NCBI GenBank assembly: GCA_016903675.1
Contig: JADQBA010000018.1
Location: 1 to 64,000 of the forward strand
DNA from: Stigonema ocellatum SAG 48.90 = DSM 106950
GTDB taxonomy: Bacteria > Cyanobacteriota > Cyanobacteriia > Cyanobacteriales > Nostocaceae
Direction of reading: 5' to 3'
Length of the DNA: 64,000 nt
The notes beneath the pieces were generated by a model. That model did no database searches. It saw only the letters and a list, made by a program, of their open reading frames with translations, and was not told the DNA's origin. Every line of letters starts with the position of its first letter. Position 1 is the stretch's first letter. Shown here piece by piece: positions 18,183-27,603 of the stretch. Position numbers and translations under genes: made by a program.

Positions 18183-19622
18183 ATGACAATAACGACTGAC
18201 CCTGATATTAGTGCTCGCGAGGCGCTACGCTTACTCGGTTCCGATCCCGATAACTGGGTGCCTGATCGCCCAGGCATTGACCACAACGTCACCGTAGTGG
18301 GTGGCAGCGGTACAGGTACCACCTTTGCATTTGCTCTACGGCGTGCCGGCATTGGTCGCGTGACGGTCATCGATGCTGCCGACGATGAGACTCAAGCTGG
18401 TGTGTGGCTGACGCGAGCGCGGATGCACAAGTTACGTACTCCGAAGAACCTCCCAGGTCCTGAGTTGGGTATACCAGAACTGTCGTTTCAGGGCTGGTAT
18501 GAAGCAAGATATGGTACTGATAGGTATGCGGCGCTCGACCGTATCCCAAGATTAGCATGGGCTGAGTACCTCAGATGGTATCGAAACTTCCTAAATATCC
18601 CGGTTCGATATCGGACGAGGCTTGTGCGTATCGAACCAGCTGAAGGCTTCTTTCGCCTGCACCTTGAAGTGAACGGTGTTACCCAGGTGGAAACCACTCG
18701 CAAGATTATCTTCGGCAACGGAGTGGTCGGGGCTGGCGGGCCATACATACCTTCGGTACTAACAGATGGTCTACCTCGCACGCTATATGCACACACTGCT
18801 GATCAGATTGACTTCGCTGCATTGCGTAATAAGACAGTCGCAGTACTAGGTGCTGCTGCTTCAGCTTTTGATGCGGCAGCAGTAGCGCTTGAATCAGGAG
18901 CAAAGGCTGTACACTTGTTCGCACGGCGATCGCAGATATCGTCACTGCCTGTGATTCGTGTGCGCGGATATCCTGGTGCCTACTACAACTATCCCCAATT
19001 GCCTGATGCAGCGCGGTGGTTCCAAGCTTGGCGCTTTCGCCAGGCTGGTTCCACGCCACCAGTGGATGCTATTGAGCGGGTGCTTGTGTACGATAACTTC
19101 TACCTGCACCTATCTGCTCCTTGGAAAGCTGCCCATGAGCAAGACGGTCGTATTATCGCACAGGTGAACGACGATGTTTTTGAATTTGATTTCGCGATCG
19201 CTGGCACTGGTTACTTCGTCGATCCTGCTGCACGTCCTGAATTAGCTGATTTTGCACACCACATTGCACGCTGGCGCGATCGCTATGAGCCGCCATCCAA
19301 TCAGCAAGATGACGAACTGGGGGCGCACCCATACCTGGGGAACGGTCATGAATACCAAGAAAAGGTGCCTGGTAATGCACCTTATTTGAAGGACATTCAT
19401 GTATACAATCCGTCAGGCTTTGTCAGTTTCGGTCTGCCAATCGGCGACGTGCCAAGCATCAAGCGTGATGTGCCAGCGGTAGTGGGACGCATCAGCCATG
19501 ACTTGTTCTTCGCCGACTGGCCTTTGCACGAGGCACGCATCACGGGCGATATCGCGCCTGACTTTGATGCCTCGCTATACGCACCAGTAGTCTGGAAACA
19601 GGCGATTAACAGTTATCAGTGA
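18183..19622 (+). CDS. FAD/NAD(P)-dependent monooxygenase-like oxidoreductase
   Basis: A 479-residue flavoprotein. ATG at 18183 (with GGGAG upstream) is preferred over an in-frame start at 18141, which overlaps the methyltransferase. FAD is bound by VVGGSGTGTTFAFALRRAG (from about residue 38), and a second Rossmann motif, AVLGAAASAFDAAAVALESG, likely binds NADPH. The layout fits flavin-dependent monooxygenases of the FMO/BVMO class. Base use stands out: two 60-base lines I counted (18241-18300 and 19441-19500) are 60-62% G+C, against 47% for 17461-17520 in the gene before. This suggests recent acquisition. With an adjacent hydrolase, an oxygenation-then-hydrolysis route is plausible but unproven. 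Confidence 0.83.
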   Translation: MTITTDPDISAREALRLLGSDPDNWVPDRPGIDHNVTVVGGSGTGTTFAFALRRAGIGRVTVIDAADDETQAGVWLTRARMHKLRTPKNLPGPELGIPELSFQGWYEARYGTDRYAALDRIPRLAWAEYLRWYRNFLNIPVRYRTRLVRIEPAEGFFRLHLEVNGVTQVETTRKIIFGNGVVGAGGPYIPSVLTDGLPRTLYAHTADQIDFAALRNKTVAVLGAAASAFDAAAVALESGAKAVHLFARRSQISSLPVIRVRGYPGAYYNYPQLPDAARWFQAWRFRQAGSTPPVDAIERVLVYDNFYLHLSAPWKAAHEQDGRIIAQVNDDVFEFDFAIAGTGYFVDPAARPELADFAHHIARWRDRYEPPSNQQDDELGAHPYLGNGHEYQEKVPGNAPYLKDIHVYNPSGFVSFGLPIGDVPSIKRDVPAVVGRISHDLFFADWPLHEARITGDIAPDFDASLYAPVVWKQAINSYQ

Positions 19623-19635
19623 ACAGTTATCAGTT

Positions 19636-19664
19636 ATCAGTTATCAGTTTGACTGATAACTGAT
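19636..19664 (+). terminator. Hairpin after the monooxygenase gene
   Basis: A perfect 13-bp stem (ATCAGTTATCAGT / ACTGATAACTGAT) with a TTG loop starts 14 bp after the stop codon and merges with a CAGTTAT heptamer tract. There is no T-run, so it may attenuate rather than end transcription, or it may be a repeat. Confidence 0.5.
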
Positions 19665-19740
19665 CCGGTCAGTACCAACAGACGGCCAATAGTACCGTCT
19701 GCAATCACCAAATCAAATGTGTCCTTGAGGAATTATAACT

Positions 19741-20409
19741 ATGCCTGTTGAACATCGTTCCTACAACACCAGCAATGGCTCATTGCCTTATCTTTTCTCG
19801 TCGGCAACTGCCAATGCCAACAAACCTGCGCCTGTCGTGGTGTTTCTACATGGTGGACGCGATCGCGGAACTGATCTAAATATACTACTGAAATGGGGTT
19901 TTCCTCGTTTCGTCGATTTATCCGCGTCGTTACCTTATTTCTTTGTTGCACCTCAGATTCCTGCTGAACAGACCTGGGTAGATCGAGAATCAGATGTGCT
20001 TGCTTTGCTTGATGAACTAATTGCCTCTGAAGCTATTGATCCGTTACAGGTAATATTGGCTGGATTCAGCTTAGGCACAGCTGGGGCTTGGCATATCGCT
20101 TCTGTAAATCCTGGTCGCTTTGCAGGGCTGGTAGCAGTGTCTGGTCGTGTACCCAAAACATTAGAACCAACCCAACTAGCTGCCCTCAAGAATATTCCAA
20201 TTCAGATATTCCAAGGCGGACAGGATCAAAATCTCTCTGTCGAGGATGCAGAGAATTTTGTCAAGATTTTGCGAGAACAAGGCGCAACAGTGGAGTTTAC
20301 AGTGCTGCCTGATGGCGATCATTTTATTGCAGATACAGTATACAGTGATCCGACATTGCAACAGTGGCTGGTTTCACTTAACCATCAAGCAACGGTATTG
20401 TCAAATTGA
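19741..20409 (+). CDS. Alpha/beta hydrolase (esterase/phospholipase-carboxylesterase type)
   Basis: A 222-residue serine hydrolase. VVVFLHGGRDRG is the oxyanion-hole loop, and the nucleophile elbow is LAGFSLGTAGAWHIA with S110. D162 (GGQDQNLS) and H194 (PDGDHFIAD) complete a likely Ser-Asp-His triad. No signal peptide, so cytosolic. The likely reaction is hydrolysis of an ester or lactone. It lies 118 bp after the flavin monooxygenase on the same strand, behind a hairpin, and may act on that enzyme's product; this link is inference only. Confidence 0.83.
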   Translation: MPVEHRSYNTSNGSLPYLFSSATANANKPAPVVVFLHGGRDRGTDLNILLKWGFPRFVDLSASLPYFFVAPQIPAEQTWVDRESDVLALLDELIASEAIDPLQVILAGFSLGTAGAWHIASVNPGRFAGLVAVSGRVPKTLEPTQLAALKNIPIQIFQGGQDQNLSVEDAENFVKILREQGATVEFTVLPDGDHFIADTVYSDPTLQQWLVSLNHQATVLSN

Positions 20410-20488
20410 TCAGATCTAACGATAGGGAACGTTGAAAGAACAGCGAAATTTTTTCTGTTTTTTGAGCTTTATTAACTTAGGAGATTTT

Positions 20489-20998
20489 GTGAAAATCAGA
20501 TCATTTTTAATTACATTGACCGCCTGTACCCTATCAACATTAACCATGAAAACAGTTGGGTTAACGTTTACCCAACCCGCGCAGGCACGTATTCCAAGTG
20601 GTTCGTTGGCACACTCAGAAACCCTTGCTCATAAACGTATCCCAATTGTAGGTGCCTGGAATTTTACTGGGCAAGTAACGGCTACTGGTGCAACCTTTAA
20701 AACCGTTTATCAATTTTTTCGAGATGGTAATTTCCTAGGTGTGAGTTCACTCATAGCTCCATCCCTAAGAACGCCACTACTCGGACAGTGGAGTGAGAGT
20801 GGAAACCAAGTAACTTTCAAAGCGAAAAGCTTTATTTTTGATGCTTCCAATCAACTCACAGGATCAGCTATCACTGAAGCGACCTTCACTCGTACACATA
20901 ACAAACTCGAAGGTGAAGCCACTATTACTGTCTTTGATCTTAACGACAATCCCACTGGGCAGGTAACTAGTGTAACCTTGAGTGGGAACCCATTCTAA
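20489..20998 (+). CDS. Secreted hypothetical protein
   Basis: A 169-residue protein of unknown function. GTG at 20489 is preceded by TTAGGAG with good spacing and begins a clear signal peptide (MKIRSFLITLTACTLSTLTM, cleavage near PAQARIPSG). The in-frame ATG at 20432 would place an extra 19 residues before the signal. The mature part looks like an all-beta, lipocalin-like or calycin-like domain: GAWNFTGQVTATGATFKTVY, QFFRDGNFLGVSSL, LLGQWSESGNQVTFKAKSF and TFTRTHNKLEGEATITVFD. It is last in the group that starts with the methyltransferase. Confidence 0.72.
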   Translation: MKIRSFLITLTACTLSTLTMKTVGLTFTQPAQARIPSGSLAHSETLAHKRIPIVGAWNFTGQVTATGATFKTVYQFFRDGNFLGVSSLIAPSLRTPLLGQWSESGNQVTFKAKSFIFDASNQLTGSAITEATFTRTHNKLEGEATITVFDLNDNPTGQVTSVTLSGNPF

Positions 20999-21208
20999 AA
21001 GCTGCTGTAAGGTTAACGTCCTTTCTATGATACCGCAACTCCTTAACAGAGGGTAGCTGCATTTTAAGAGTGGGTGGAAAGCCATCAAGGGCTTAACCTC
21101 TCAACCCTAGAAGATGAAGATATTAGCCGGGAAAGTATTTATGGAGAGCGAGGTTAAGTGCCGTACCTCTCACAAGCTTTTCAGGCTACTTTGTCGCCCC
21201 GTCAGATC

Positions 21209-22687
21209 CTAACTTCTTCTTAACCTCACCATAAAAAAGCCATCCATATCGTGTCGATGGGGCCAGACTTTGATCCAGCCTTGGGGTGTGGAATAGGCAC
21301 AGGCGGGTGAATCAGGATTGGGAGGCTCAATTTCCCAATTTGGATGCTCAGTTAAAAATGACGAAATCACATCTTCGTTTTCTGCTGGATGCAACGTACA
21401 GGTGGCATAAACTAGTACGCCTTTGGGCTTGACAAAAGTTGAGGTATGTGATAAGAGTTGTTTCTGAAGTAATGAGAGTTCCTGGACAGTTTCTGGTGTT
21501 TGTCGCCAACGAGCATCGGCGTGGCGGTGCAAAGTTCCTAAACCAGAGCAAGGAGCATCTAGCAATACGCGGTCAGCAGAGTTTTGAAACTGGGGTAAGT
21601 TGCGACTATCGCCAGTAAAAATTTCGATAGATTGCAATTTCAGCCGTTGAGCGTTTTCTTGGAGTTTACCGAGACGAGAAGCAGTGCGATCGCCAGCCCA
21701 AATCTTTCCTTCATCCCCCATTAATTCCGCCATGTGGGTTGTTTTACCTCCTGGTGCTGCACAGGAGTCAATCACCACTTCACTCCTTTGGGGGTCAAGC
21801 AAATGACTCACCAATTGAGCGCTACTATCTTGTACAGTCCACCAACCCTCGTTGAAACCCGGTAGATTTTGAATTGGACCAGTGCTACTAAGCAATCGTA
21901 AAGCCTGCGGTAGGTGAGGAAGGCGTTTTGATAAAACACCAGCAGATTGCAACGCCGCCTCAACTTCCTCTAATGAAGTGCGGAGGGGGTTCACTCGCAG
22001 GTCAATGGCTGGAGTTTTGTTCATCCATTCACACAGTTGCTCTATTTCTGTCAACCCTAGTTGTTCTACCCACACTTGAATAATCCAGTCCGGAAAGCTG
22101 TGTAGAATACCCAACCTTTCCACTAAGAGGGGAGTGGGGAGTGGGGAGTGGGGAGTGGGGGGAGAGGGGGAAGAGGGGGAAGAGGGGGGAGATGAGGAAG
22201 ATGAGGAAGATGAGGAACAATAATTGTTTACTCCCCTATCTCCCCTATCTCCCCTATCTCCCCATTCCCTATTCCCCACTCCCCACTCCCCATTCCCCAT
22301 TCCCCCCACTCTGATATACTGGCGCAACAGACCATTCACAAATCCTGTCAGTCCGGAAAAGCCGTTTGCTTTTGCCAGTTGGACGGTGGTGTTAACAGCA
22401 GCGCTTGGAGGAATTCGTTGTTGGTAGGACAGTTGGTATAAGCCTAAGTGCAGGATGGTGCGGAGGTCTTTTGGCTGTTGGTGAGACTTCTTTTTGCCAA
22501 GTTGGTCGATGAGAACATCGAGGGTTCGTTGTCTTCTGACACAGCCATAGACTAATTCGGTGACTAGGCGGCGATCGTTGTCGGGTAAATTAACTTTTTG
22601 CAGTACCCGATCTAGGGCAATATCAACATAAGCTCCTTTGTGAACGTCTCGCAGGGCAATAAAAGCTAGTTGACGGGGGTTGGACAT
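21209..22687 (-). CDS. rsmB: 16S rRNA (cytosine967-C5)-methyltransferase RsmB with in-frame repeat insertion
   Basis: A 492-residue rRNA methyltransferase. The N-terminal NusB-like RNA-binding domain spans about residues 1-126 (RQLAFIALRDVHKGAYVDIA, LVTELVYGCVRRQRTLD). The C-terminal SAM domain has SCAAPGGKTTHMAEL, DRTASRLGKL, the PCSG motif in DAPCSGLGTLHRHADARW and the TC motif in VYATCTLHPAENEDV, giving both catalytic cysteines. Residues about 128-187 are a low-complexity insert (GNGEWGVGNREWGDRGDRGD, then poly-Ser and Pro/Ser) made of translated heptamer repeats. It falls between the two domains, so the enzyme may still work. Its 3' end has a partial copy at 15249-15369. Confidence 0.93.
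   Translation of the reverse strand: MSNPRQLAFIALRDVHKGAYVDIALDRVLQKVNLPDNDRRLVTELVYGCVRRQRTLDVLIDQLGKKKSHQQPKDLRTILHLGLYQLSYQQRIPPSAAVNTTVQLAKANGFSGLTGFVNGLLRQYIRVGGMGNGEWGVGNREWGDRGDRGDRGVNNYCSSSSSSSSSPPSSPSSPSPPTPHSPLPTPLLVERLGILHSFPDWIIQVWVEQLGLTEIEQLCEWMNKTPAIDLRVNPLRTSLEEVEAALQSAGVLSKRLPHLPQALRLLSSTGPIQNLPGFNEGWWTVQDSSAQLVSHLLDPQRSEVVIDSCAAPGGKTTHMAELMGDEGKIWAGDRTASRLGKLQENAQRLKLQSIEIFTGDSRNLPQFQNSADRVLLDAPCSGLGTLHRHADARWRQTPETVQELSLLQKQLLSHTSTFVKPKGVLVYATCTLHPAENEDVISSFLTEHPNWEIEPPNPDSPACAYSTPQGWIKVWPHRHDMDGFFMVRLRRS
22127..22306 (-). repeat. Low-complexity repeat tract inserted in frame in rsmB
   Basis: About 180 bp (60 codons, so frame-preserving). Read on the coding strand it consists of GGGGAAT/GGGGAGT heptamers, then GGGGAGATA 9-mers, then CTTCCTCAT and CCCCTCTTC units and CCCCACT heptamers. 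Both ends carry the heptamer in opposite orientation, as if an inverted-repeat element had inserted. It encodes no recognisable domain. Confidence 0.85.
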
Positions 22688-22842
22688 GGGAGGGGGGGAG
22701 TGGGGGGAGTGGGGGAAGGGGGGAGGAAAAAAGGTGATTGGGGATTAGGGATGAGTGATCTGAGATTGAAAAATTTGTCCCACTCCCCCACTCCCCCACT
22801 CCCCCCTTCCCCCCTTCCCCCCTTCCTCCACTCCCCAGTCAC
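22685..22842. repeat. G-rich/C-rich low-complexity tract upstream of rsmB
   Basis: Runs of GGGGGAGT and GGGGGAAG (22688-22732) and, inverted, CCCCCACT and CCCCCTTC (22780-22835) flank a short unique centre. The whole could fold into a long imperfect stem. It lies between rsmB and the invertase gene, where the promoter of rsmB must also be. Confidence 0.8.
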
Positions 22843-22844
22843 TA

Positions 22845-24293
22845 TTAACCGAAGAGAATACTATCAAAATTATTGAGTTCAAACTCACACGCTCTAGAAA
22901 CAAGTTCTGGGGGTAATTCCTCAAAACTGATTAACGGTAAATGAGTTGGGTTGTTGATCAGTTCTTTTGTCAACAAGAAACCCGCTATTGTCCAAGTTTG
23001 ATATTTTCTAGCTTGTTTTCCAATCAGTCGTCCGGTCTTACCATCGTAATACTCTGGCCATTCATCTTCCCAAAGGCGTGATTGTGCAGTTGCAAAAGCC
23101 TTTTGTGCAAGGTGTGTTCTATTGGTTTTCATCGCCGCCGCCGCGAACATCCACATTAAGACTGGCCAACTACCACTATTATGATACGACCAAGGTATAT
23201 TTTTGGGGTCACATCCAGTGACAATTCTATACTCTTCGTTTTCCAGGGCTGGGAAACAAATTTTCATGGGCATATCTCCCACTAGGTCTTCCCATCGTTC
23301 CTCGATGAGATTCATAATTGCTTGGGACTGTTCCTCTGTGGCGAGGTCGGAAATGATAGCCATCAAGTTTCCTAGAGAAAAGAAGCGAGTATCTAGCTGC
23401 GATGGTCCTACATTACCGACTAGATAACCACCTTTTTTTGGCAGCCAGCTATCCAAGTGGTAGTATGGCACGGAATCTGCATATATATTGAAGAGGTTGG
23501 TAGCTGTCTTGCCATATTCTTCGCCCTTGAAGCGATAAATGGCATTCAGACGATGCATATCTATCCAATAATGCTGGCGAATATGACCACATAAAAGAGG
23601 CAGGCGGTTATCAATTGCGGCGATGATATCCTCATTGCCTTGAGGAATCAGCATCTCGTGAGCAGCGCGTAATGCGGCATAAAATAGAACTTGAATTTCT
23701 AGCGGATGCCCATAGATACCCATACGACGGTCAATCATACAAGCGCCGTCTGGAACTAGTATGGTTGGGTACATATCAAACCGAGTCGCTAAACAGAGCT
23801 CCATAATTAACCTGATGCCTTGTTGGAATTCAGGTCTATAGGCTAGACAAAAATCTTTTGTAGCGACTGAATAAGCACGTAATAAAATTACCCACCACAA
23901 ACAGCAATCCACAGGTGTAACTCTGGCGATCGCATGTTCCCCAAAATCCGCTTCTAAATATTCTTGATTATTTGCTGACACCACTTTGAAGCTAGCTGGC
24001 ATCAAACCTCGACCAGGCTTATAAGCATCTAGTTGATATTCTTTAGGTTGTAACTTTAAGGTGACTTCTAGGAAATTCCTGACAATATCTGTTCTACCTT
24101 TCATCAGAAAAATCAAGGCAGAAGATATAAAATCCCTGATAAAGCACTGGTCATAGTTGAGTGCCTCCACTGATACATCATAGGCAGCTACGGTTCCAAC
24201 AGGAAGCCCTTTATAGTAGATTATCGACCTTTCTAGTGCTTCCCATGCCTGCTTTTCTATATTTTTAATTTCTACCAAGTTATCTAACTGCAT
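22845..24293 (-). CDS. GH100 alkaline/neutral invertase
   Basis: A 482-residue cytosolic invertase that splits sucrose into glucose and fructose. It matches the cyanobacterial GH100 family across its length: NYDQCFIRDFISSALIFLMK (region of the catalytic aspartate), EYQLDAYKPGRGLMPASFKV, ADFGEHAIARVTPVDCCLWW, FDMYPTILVPDGACMIDRRM, GIYGHPLEIQVLFYAALRAA, CDPKNIPWSYHNSGSWPVLM and ARKYQTWTIAGFL. No signal peptide. Monocistronic, with a long AT-rich upstream region. In heterocystous cyanobacteria such enzymes feed nitrogen-fixing cells and regulate sucrose level. Whether it is the InvA or InvB type is not assigned. Confidence 0.93.
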   Translation of the reverse strand: MQLDNLVEIKNIEKQAWEALERSIIYYKGLPVGTVAAYDVSVEALNYDQCFIRDFISSALIFLMKGRTDIVRNFLEVTLKLQPKEYQLDAYKPGRGLMPASFKVVSANNQEYLEADFGEHAIARVTPVDCCLWWVILLRAYSVATKDFCLAYRPEFQQGIRLIMELCLATRFDMYPTILVPDGACMIDRRMGIYGHPLEIQVLFYAALRAAHEMLIPQGNEDIIAAIDNRLPLLCGHIRQHYWIDMHRLNAIYRFKGEEYGKTATNLFNIYADSVPYYHLDSWLPKKGGYLVGNVGPSQLDTRFFSLGNLMAIISDLATEEQSQAIMNLIEERWEDLVGDMPMKICFPALENEEYRIVTGCDPKNIPWSYHNSGSWPVLMWMFAAAAMKTNRTHLAQKAFATAQSRLWEDEWPEYYDGKTGRLIGKQARKYQTWTIAGFLLTKELINNPTHLPLISFEELPPELVSRACEFELNNFDSILFG

Positions 24294-25420
24294 TGCAAAA
24301 ATTACTCCTTTTATTTAGTAAATGTGATGTGGTTGTAGTAGCCCTTTCATTGGATAGATTTTGTTTGGTGCTATTCTCATCATAACAATGTGTATTTGGG
24401 GAATAGCAAATATAAACCTCAGTACCTTCAGCGCATAAACAATAAATATAGCTGCTCCTTTCTGCGGCTTAATTCATCGTTATTTGCTTTTACTAATTAC
24501 CCTTTTAGTGAATTTTAGCCGTGTGTTTTCACCTCAAGCAGTAACATAATTTTTTGGTTCTGTTACATAAAACCTATTTTTAGGTTAGCTCTTATTTCAT
24601 TTGAAAGTCTGAAATCTTTGCTTTACCCAACAAAACATATCTCAGTTACAGTTTCAGTAAAGTCAAATTACTATTTAAGCATTTTTACTTAAATAATTTT
24701 GAGGTTATTTTGACTTCCAATGATATTATGAGCCCCTATGATAAGAATTTATAACATTTTTTCATAAAGTGCAACACAATTTTTAAATTTCATTCTTTAC
24801 TACTTCAACTAAAGCTGTATATTTTACCCTACTTACCTTTGAACGGCGACCTTATCAAGGTAATAGATAAAAATTGTCAAATGCTCTTCCTACTCCATAA
24901 AAAATAAGAAGCAACAAGAGTCCGTGCATCTCACTTTTGTCTGTCTAAACTGATATACACACTGAAATTGCCACTTTTCGGCTTTTGTCGGAGATATTTT
25001 TACAAAACAAAATTAAAAATAATAACGATGTTGTCTGAAGATTTAGCAGTTTTGCTCAAGCTAAGCTGTCGCGCATCTAAATTGCGTATTTAGTTAGTTA
25101 AGGTTGGTAATAGACGCGACTGGTAAACTTATAGCTGGACTTACCGCCCATTATTACAATAGAAAACCCATTTGTAGTCTTCTGTGTGCAAAACTACGAA
25201 AAGATGCCATTGGGAAATGTGCTGCATCAGTCCCTTCTGGCGGTTCCTCTACTTATACCGTTTCTGTGTAAAGATGCACTATATTTTGCCCAAAGCCTGC
25301 GGTTGTCCCCCCAATTTCGGGGGGAGTACAGGAAAGTGAAATAACGTGCAATTTTCTAAAGAATTGGTATTACTTTTATGCTGTCTAATGAAAAATTCTC
25401 ATTGAGAAGCAGCGGACATT

Positions 25421-25689
25421 TAAATTTTTGGCGTTGCTGAATCAAGACATGAATTGTGAAAATCACGCCGATCGTAGAGACGCGATTAATCGCGTCTCTA
25501 CAAGGGTAACGTAATTCATTACTAAATAGGACTTACGCAAAAATTGCCAGAAACCTTGATGTATCGAACCGCCTTTCTGGAGGCAGTCTTTCCGCCGGCT
25601 TCCGGCGGAAAGAACTGCCGTGCCAATAACGCCAAGAATTCGTAGAGCGTGCGTAAGTCGTACTAAATTCAGCAACGCCAAATTTTTAA
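25421..25689. mobile_element. Nested inverted-repeat element (IS remnant or composite MITE)
   Basis: Outer 16-bp perfect inverted repeats (TTTGGCGTTGCTGAAT at 25427-25442, ATTCAGCAACGCCAAA at 25667-25682) enclose two further palindromic units. One is GAGACGCGATTAATCGCGTCTC (about 25478-25499); the other is a TAGGACTTACGC...GCGTAAGTCGTA element (25527-25662) with an internal TTTCCGCCGGCTTCCGGCGGAAA stem. The outer ends resemble insertion-sequence termini, but no transposase is left. Confidence 0.7.
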
Positions 25690-26158
25690 CTGTAAGCAAG
25701 ATTGATTAAATCTCTACTTCCACTATACACAGGTTTTTCTTGTAGATAGAAAATATTGTTACTTGCTATACAAAATTGTCCGTTAAATAAACCTAACATC
25801 ATAGCTGTATAATGCCCTAACTCTTTGTGTGTTTTTTCCTTAATCTAATAGGCAATCTTTCATACATAGTAACCCAGGTAAACTATTTCTTGCTAAGTAG
25901 AAATTGTGAAATCTTCCTGACTATTGTTAAAGTTTGTGTAAATCTTAGCGTCGGGAGTTTTGTGTTCTAGATTACAAGTTTATTTGCTAAATAAATCTGA
26001 AATTTTCAGAGTGCTTTACGCTTGGCTAACGCACCTTACATAGACTATTTTTATCTAGTAAGAATCAGTAAAATCTTCCTGATATTTTTAAAGTTTGTGT
26101 AAAGACTATAGCAATCCGTGCAGCAGTTACAAACACCTCTCCCAAGTCCCCCAAGTCC

Positions 26159-26255
26159 CAATACTGCGTAGGTTTTGAATAGTTGAGGTGTCAGAAACCC
26201 GGTTGCAGGAGTGCGAAACCGGGTTTCTAATTTTTGCAAATCCTACGCAGTATTG
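26159..26255. mobile_element. 97-bp MITE, copy 1
   Basis: Ends CAATACTGCGTAGG / CCTACGCAGTATTG, with an inner stem GAAACCCGG...CCGGGTTTC. It is nearly identical, in reverse orientation, to 29885-29978. Confidence 0.85.
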
Positions 26256-26409
26256 CCCCAAGTCCTCCTTGTTCGGATCTCAAATAGGGCGGATTTCATT
26301 CGGGTAGACCACAATATGACTGTAGAGGCGTTTTTTACCCCGCCCCAACCAGGGATTGTGGTTCATAAAGATGAAAACCGCTGTAATAAAAATTTACACA
26401 GGAAAATTC

Positions 26410-27471
26410 ATGCTAAAAACCTTTCAAGCTGTGAAAACTCCCTCTGTTGAATGCTTGCTCAACCTTTGGGCACAGCGTTACGTGCCTGACTTATCCTCTT
26501 TATCCTTACATAGTGTGCAGGAAGCTGCCTCACCGACGAGTCGAGCTTTAACTACTGCTAAACTCAAGGATAATGTATTGGATCTTAACTGTCAGATGGC
26601 ATGGATACAAACCAAAAACCTCTACAGTTATATCGGTAATATTTTAAATTTAAGCGAAGCAAGGCTGATAACTCAGTTTGCCTTCCGAGTTTATAAGAAG
26701 CTATTGGAATTTTACCAACATCATTCCTTAAGTGACGATGCTTTACTCAACGCAGGCGTTGAGGGTAATTCTGTTTCTGAGTGGGGGAGTCTAGTGATCA
26801 ATGAGCTAGCATATGCGCTGGAACCAATATTAATGGTATTTCAAGAGCAACACCTAGCATCCAAGGACTGGCGATCGCTTGGCTTTATGACTACGCAGTT
26901 GAACTTCACCAACAAGTTAATTTTCAAAAAGCTGACATCTTTTGAGAAAATACTGCTGACTCCCTACTTAAAGTTCATCGAAGAACAAGTCGCTATGCCT
27001 TGGCATCGAGTCTGCTTTGCAGGAGCTAAATATGACTTAGGTTCCCCAAACTTCACCCTTGTAGAGCAAATGTTACCTACTGCTGATGAGATTAGCCTAG
27101 CTGTTTACTGCCAACTTGTCCAATTGTTGCCCAATTATCGTAGCCGCAGGGGAGGGTTGAACGAGCCAGACGTAACACACTCTTGCATTCGCGACCTGAA
27201 TATGTTCCAAGCCTACCTATGGTTATGTTTCTTACAGGATAGCATGGAACCTATAGAAAAAGAACTACTTCCTTTATGTGTGATGGTTGTGGAGGGTGTG
27301 GGAATTAAATGGGAAATGACGGAAAAATGGTGTCAACTATTGGCTGATGAAGTGATCTCTCGTGTCAATCCAGAACAGAAGGCTTTGTTACTACCTTACA
27401 TTCACCAAATGCAGCAGTTATTCTTTGAACAGCGTGGGCGTTTGGGTTTCATTAGGGATGTTAGTTTTTAG
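26410..27471 (+). CDS. Hypothetical protein, mainly helical
   Basis: A 353-residue protein that I do not recognise. I take ATG at 26410 (MLKTFQAVKTPSVE), which has AGGA upstream; an in-frame ATG at 26356 would add a short hydrophobic leader lacking a good ribosome site. The composition suggests a soluble, mostly alpha-helical fold, with no membrane segment, metal motif or nucleotide-binding loop visible. Distinctive stretches are NCQMAWIQTKNLYSYIGNIL, AMPWHRVCFAGAKYDLGSPN and CIRDLNMFQAYLWLCFLQDS. It lies 325 bp upstream of the GH13 enzyme on the same strand, separated by repeat tracts, so a functional link is open. Confidence 0.65.
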   Translation: MLKTFQAVKTPSVECLLNLWAQRYVPDLSSLSLHSVQEAASPTSRALTTAKLKDNVLDLNCQMAWIQTKNLYSYIGNILNLSEARLITQFAFRVYKKLLEFYQHHSLSDDALLNAGVEGNSVSEWGSLVINELAYALEPILMVFQEQHLASKDWRSLGFMTTQLNFTNKLIFKKLTSFEKILLTPYLKFIEEQVAMPWHRVCFAGAKYDLGSPNFTLVEQMLPTADEISLAVYCQLVQLLPNYRSRRGGLNEPDVTHSCIRDLNMFQAYLWLCFLQDSMEPIEKELLPLCVMVVEGVGIKWEMTEKWCQLLADEVISRVNPEQKALLLPYIHQMQQLFFEQRGRLGFIRDVSF

Positions 27472-27603
27472 TAGCTTATAAGTCTATATAACAATCCGTG
27501 CAGAAGTTACAAACACCCCCACCCCCAAAAGGAAGTCAAAAGTCAAAAGTCAAAAGTCAAAAGTGTTTTAAATTTTGAATGCGTGAATTTTCGCGCAGCG
27601 AAC

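Larger units (their letters stand above)
24294..26409. other. 2.1-kb gene-poor region
   Basis: No convincing coding frame on either strand. 24294-25240 is AT-rich, near-unique DNA upstream of the invertase gene and probably holds its promoter. From 25254 on it contains decayed TTATACC...GGTATTA ends, a nested inverted-repeat element (25421-25689), a direct repeat (AATCTTCCTGA...TTAAAGTTTGTGTAAA at about 25909-25942 and 26071-26102) and a 97-bp MITE (26159-26255). A small RNA or very short peptide gene cannot be excluded. Confidence 0.6.

Noticed and set aside
25463..25699. 78-codon minus-strand frame in the gene-poor region
   Set aside because: It lies entirely in nested palindromic repeats and has no coding signature.
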